Source: Rikenella microfusus (GTDB lineage: Bacteria > Bacteroidota > Bacteroidia > Bacteroidales > SZUA-534). Taken from it: a DNA stretch of 8,783 bases. The stretch is from assembly GCA_020719105.1 (NCBI GenBank), contig DYQV01000092.1:1-8783 (forward strand). Direction: 5' to 3'. Numbering within the stretch: the first letter of the stretch is position 1; every line of letters begins with the position of its first letter. Positions 7,695 through 8,783 of the stretch are shown here, in pieces. Below the pieces are notes generated by a model. That model saw nothing but the letters and a program-made list of their open reading frames with translations. It made no database searches and was not told where the DNA came from. The position numbers and the translations under genes were made by a program.

Positions 7695-7714
7695 TCCCAA
7701 AATTGGGAGTTTTT
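7695..7714 (+). terminator. Terminator-like hairpin on the plus strand
   Basis: TCCCA (7695-7699) pairs with TGGGA (7704-7708) around a 4-base loop and is followed by G and five T (7710-7714). The stem is short, so efficiency would be modest. The stretch CCCAAAATTGGG (7696-7707) can alternatively pair with CCCCAATTTTGAGG (7719-7732) to form a longer hairpin, which excludes the small one. No confident plus-strand gene precedes it; the three-way-junction element is the only candidate partner. Confidence 0.35.
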
Positions 7715-7748
7715 ATTTCCCCAATTTTGAGGATTAGCTTTATCGTCA

Positions 7749-7768
7749 GGATTATTCAAGAATAATCC
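7749..7768. repeat. Perfect 9-bp inverted repeat with 2-base centre
   Basis: GGATTATTC (7749-7757) and GAATAATCC (7760-7768) are exact reverse complements with AA between them. As RNA it makes an 8-bp stem with a tetraloop (CAAG on the plus strand, CTTG on the minus). No T-run follows on either strand, so it is either a transcript-end stabiliser for the MORN gene, a protein-binding site, or part of a repeat element. Confidence 0.5.
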
Positions 7769-7817
7769 GGGTTAAGTTGCGATAGTTTTCACATTTCAAT
7801 GAATTCTCAGAAAATGA

Positions 7818-7892
7818 CTAATGAACATCCAAAATGAGCATATTGGGTCGATAACAGTCAATCGTTTCAACAATTTCGTTAATTTGTTTCAT
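7818..7892 (-). other. 24-codon open frame resembling part of a response-regulator receiver domain
   Basis: This frame starts with an ATG inside the last codons of the MORN-repeat gene in another reading frame and ends at TAG (7820-7818). It encodes EIVETIDCYRPNMLILDVH near its C-terminus. The order Tyr-x-Pro-Asn followed by hydrophobic LILD and VH resembles the third beta strand of receiver domains (KPDLLILDVHMP-like), whose Asp is the phosphorylation site. The rest of a receiver domain is not found on either side, so it would be a remnant at best. The peptide is short and chance similarity is quite possible. Confidence 0.15.
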
Positions 7893-8733
7893 TGGCATCA
7901 ATGGTTTCCACCACTTTACCGTCTTTGAAAATAAGGGTGCGGGTTAGAACCCCTTCGTCGTTATAAATATAGCGTTTGCCGGTCATGAATTTTCCGTTTA
8001 CAAAATCCCCTTCCCGGTCAATTTTTTTGAATTCGTTAAAAGTCTTAAAATAACCGGTTTTGGTAAACGCCCCAATTTTTTCGTTGTTGGGTTTCGATTC
8101 CGTAACCTCTTGAGTTTTTGGGGCAACAAGCTTTTGTGACGGTTTTTGTCCAATTTCAAATTCTTTAATGGATGCCACATCCACCTTGCCTTCCAAAAAA
8201 CTCATTTGTGAACGGATGCTGCCATCGGGGTGAAATTCGGTAAGAACGCCTTCTTTTTTACCGTCGTTCCAATCGCCTTTAATCATTAGGGAACCATCGG
8301 GATAATAGTATTTTTGCTCACCGGTTCGTTTGCCGGTTTCGTTGTATTTCCAATCGTAGGCAAGGCTCCCGTTTTCGTGGTAATACTTGTATTCTCCCAC
8401 CCACTTGTTAATTTTCCACAAACCTTGTTCCGATATTTTACCATCTTCGTAATAAAACTTGGCAGGACCATCGGGACGGTTGCTGGTATAGGTAATCTCG
8501 TGTTTCAATTTTCCTGAGGGGTAATAGCCATACCATAGGCCTTCTTTAAAATTGTTGATGTATTCCCCCTTTTCTTCCAAATTACCCGCAACATCCAACT
8601 TAACCCATGTACCTTGCTTTTTGTTTTCGGCATCTTTACGGTTCACGGTTTCCCCTTTGTAGGTTTCCGATGTTTGCGAGAAACCTTTCAAGGAAATTAG
8701 ACAAGAAACTACTATCAAAAACCATTTACCCAT
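7879..8733 (-). CDS. Secreted MORN_2-repeat protein, function unknown
   Basis: This 284-residue protein starts with a signal peptide (MGKWFLIVVSCLISLKGFSQ, cleavage probably near residue 20), so it is likely exported to the periplasm or beyond. C11 lies too close to the N-terminus to be a good lipobox. Residues 41-183 contain about six repeats of 23-25 residues on the pattern G-x-W/Y-x3-Y-x-(D/N/S)-G-x-(L/I), for example GLWYGYYPSGKL, GEYKYYHENGSL and GEQKYYYPDGSL. These are of the MORN_2 type, also found in proteins annotated as YwqK-family antitoxins. A Lys/Pro/Thr-rich linker (about 186-218) separates a last repeat-like unit (about 241-273, with RYIYNDEGVLTRTL). Such repeats make beta-hairpin surfaces for protein or envelope contacts. 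No toxin gene is adjacent, so the antitoxin label should not be taken as function. The gene has its own promoter candidate and no clear terminator. Confidence 0.85.
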   Translation of the reverse strand: MGKWFLIVVSCLISLKGFSQTSETYKGETVNRKDAENKKQGTWVKLDVAGNLEEKGEYINNFKEGLWYGYYPSGKLKHEITYTSNRPDGPAKFYYEDGKISEQGLWKINKWVGEYKYYHENGSLAYDWKYNETGKRTGEQKYYYPDGSLMIKGDWNDGKKEGVLTEFHPDGSIRSQMSFLEGKVDVASIKEFEIGQKPSQKLVAPKTQEVTESKPNNEKIGAFTKTGYFKTFNEFKKIDREGDFVNGKFMTGKRYIYNDEGVLTRTLIFKDGKVVETIDANETN

Positions 8734-8749
8734 TGAGAACCATTTTTAA

Positions 8750-8757
8750 CAAAAATA
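8750..8757 (-). promoter_or_regulatory. Candidate -7 box for the MORN-repeat gene
   Basis: TATTTTTG on the minus strand matches TAnnTTTG exactly, ending 16 bp before the ATG at 8733, for a very short leader. As at cysS, the -33 position holds TTTT (8782-8779) and not TTTG, with a 21-bp spacer. The region is very AT-rich, so this is suggestive only. Confidence 0.4.
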
Positions 8758-8783
8758 GTATTTTTAGTGATTTATTGGAAAAT

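Larger units (their letters stand above)
7499..7878. other. Gene-poor, palindrome-rich intergenic region
   Basis: This stretch of 380 bp lies between the MORN-repeat gene and cysS. Near cysS it holds the cysS promoter candidate. From about 7566 to 7768 it holds a series of inverted repeats listed separately, plus the perfect palindrome GTGAGCTCAC (7646-7655). The part nearest the MORN gene holds a short out-of-frame peptide described separately. A plus-strand frame of 73 codons (7516-7737) crosses the region but is judged non-coding, because its second half is made of the palindromes. No tRNA or known riboswitch is recognised. Confidence 0.6.

Noticed and set aside
7516..7737. Plus-strand open frame of 73 codons upstream of cysS
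   Set aside because: It begins inside the cysS promoter region, runs through the predicted three-way junction, and its last third (FYIGIAIPKIGSFYF) is encoded by the TCCC/GGGA palindromes. The residue pattern shows no domain. A structured non-coding element explains it better.

Overview
The window looks like a core chromosomal segment of a member of the Bacteroidota. Three things point there: an AT-leaning composition, the encoded protein variants (an RpoN with an acidic region II, a CysRS with KMGKS, a secreted MORN-repeat protein), and Bacteroidota-type -7 boxes (TAnnTTTG) upstream of genes that lack clear Shine-Dalgarno sequences. All six confident genes lie on the minus strand. Genus and species cannot be read from the sequence.

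Layout in the direction of transcription (right to left): a secreted MORN_2-repeat protein (8733-7879); a gene-poor gap of about 380 bp rich in inverted repeats (7499-7878); cysS (7498-6020); asnS (5977-4529); an intrinsic terminator (4501-4474) and a 166-bp leader with symmetrical sequences; then a tightly packed cluster of rpoN (4362-2917), a PAP2-like membrane protein (2913-2302) and rnr (2294-78), with gaps of only 3 and 7 bp. A hairpin with a T-run at 10-40 closes the window on its left edge. It is oriented best for a plus-strand gene outside the window, but may serve both directions.

Together the genes cover translation (two aminoacyl-tRNA synthetases), transcription initiation (sigma-54) and RNA turnover (RNase R), with one membrane protein of lipid-phosphatase type between the last two. 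The terminator after asnS suggests that rpoN-PAP2-rnr is transcribed separately from cysS-asnS.

No mobile element, CRISPR array, tRNA, rRNA or defence system is visible, and I did not find a clear new system. The least explained part is the 7499-7878 gap. It can fold into a three-way junction (7566-7634) followed by nested TCCC/GGGA palindromes and a plus-strand terminator-like hairpin. Its far end holds a short out-of-frame peptide that resembles the phospho-acceptor strand of a response-regulator receiver domain. The rpoN leader, with a perfect palindrome touching the start codon, is the second most interesting place.
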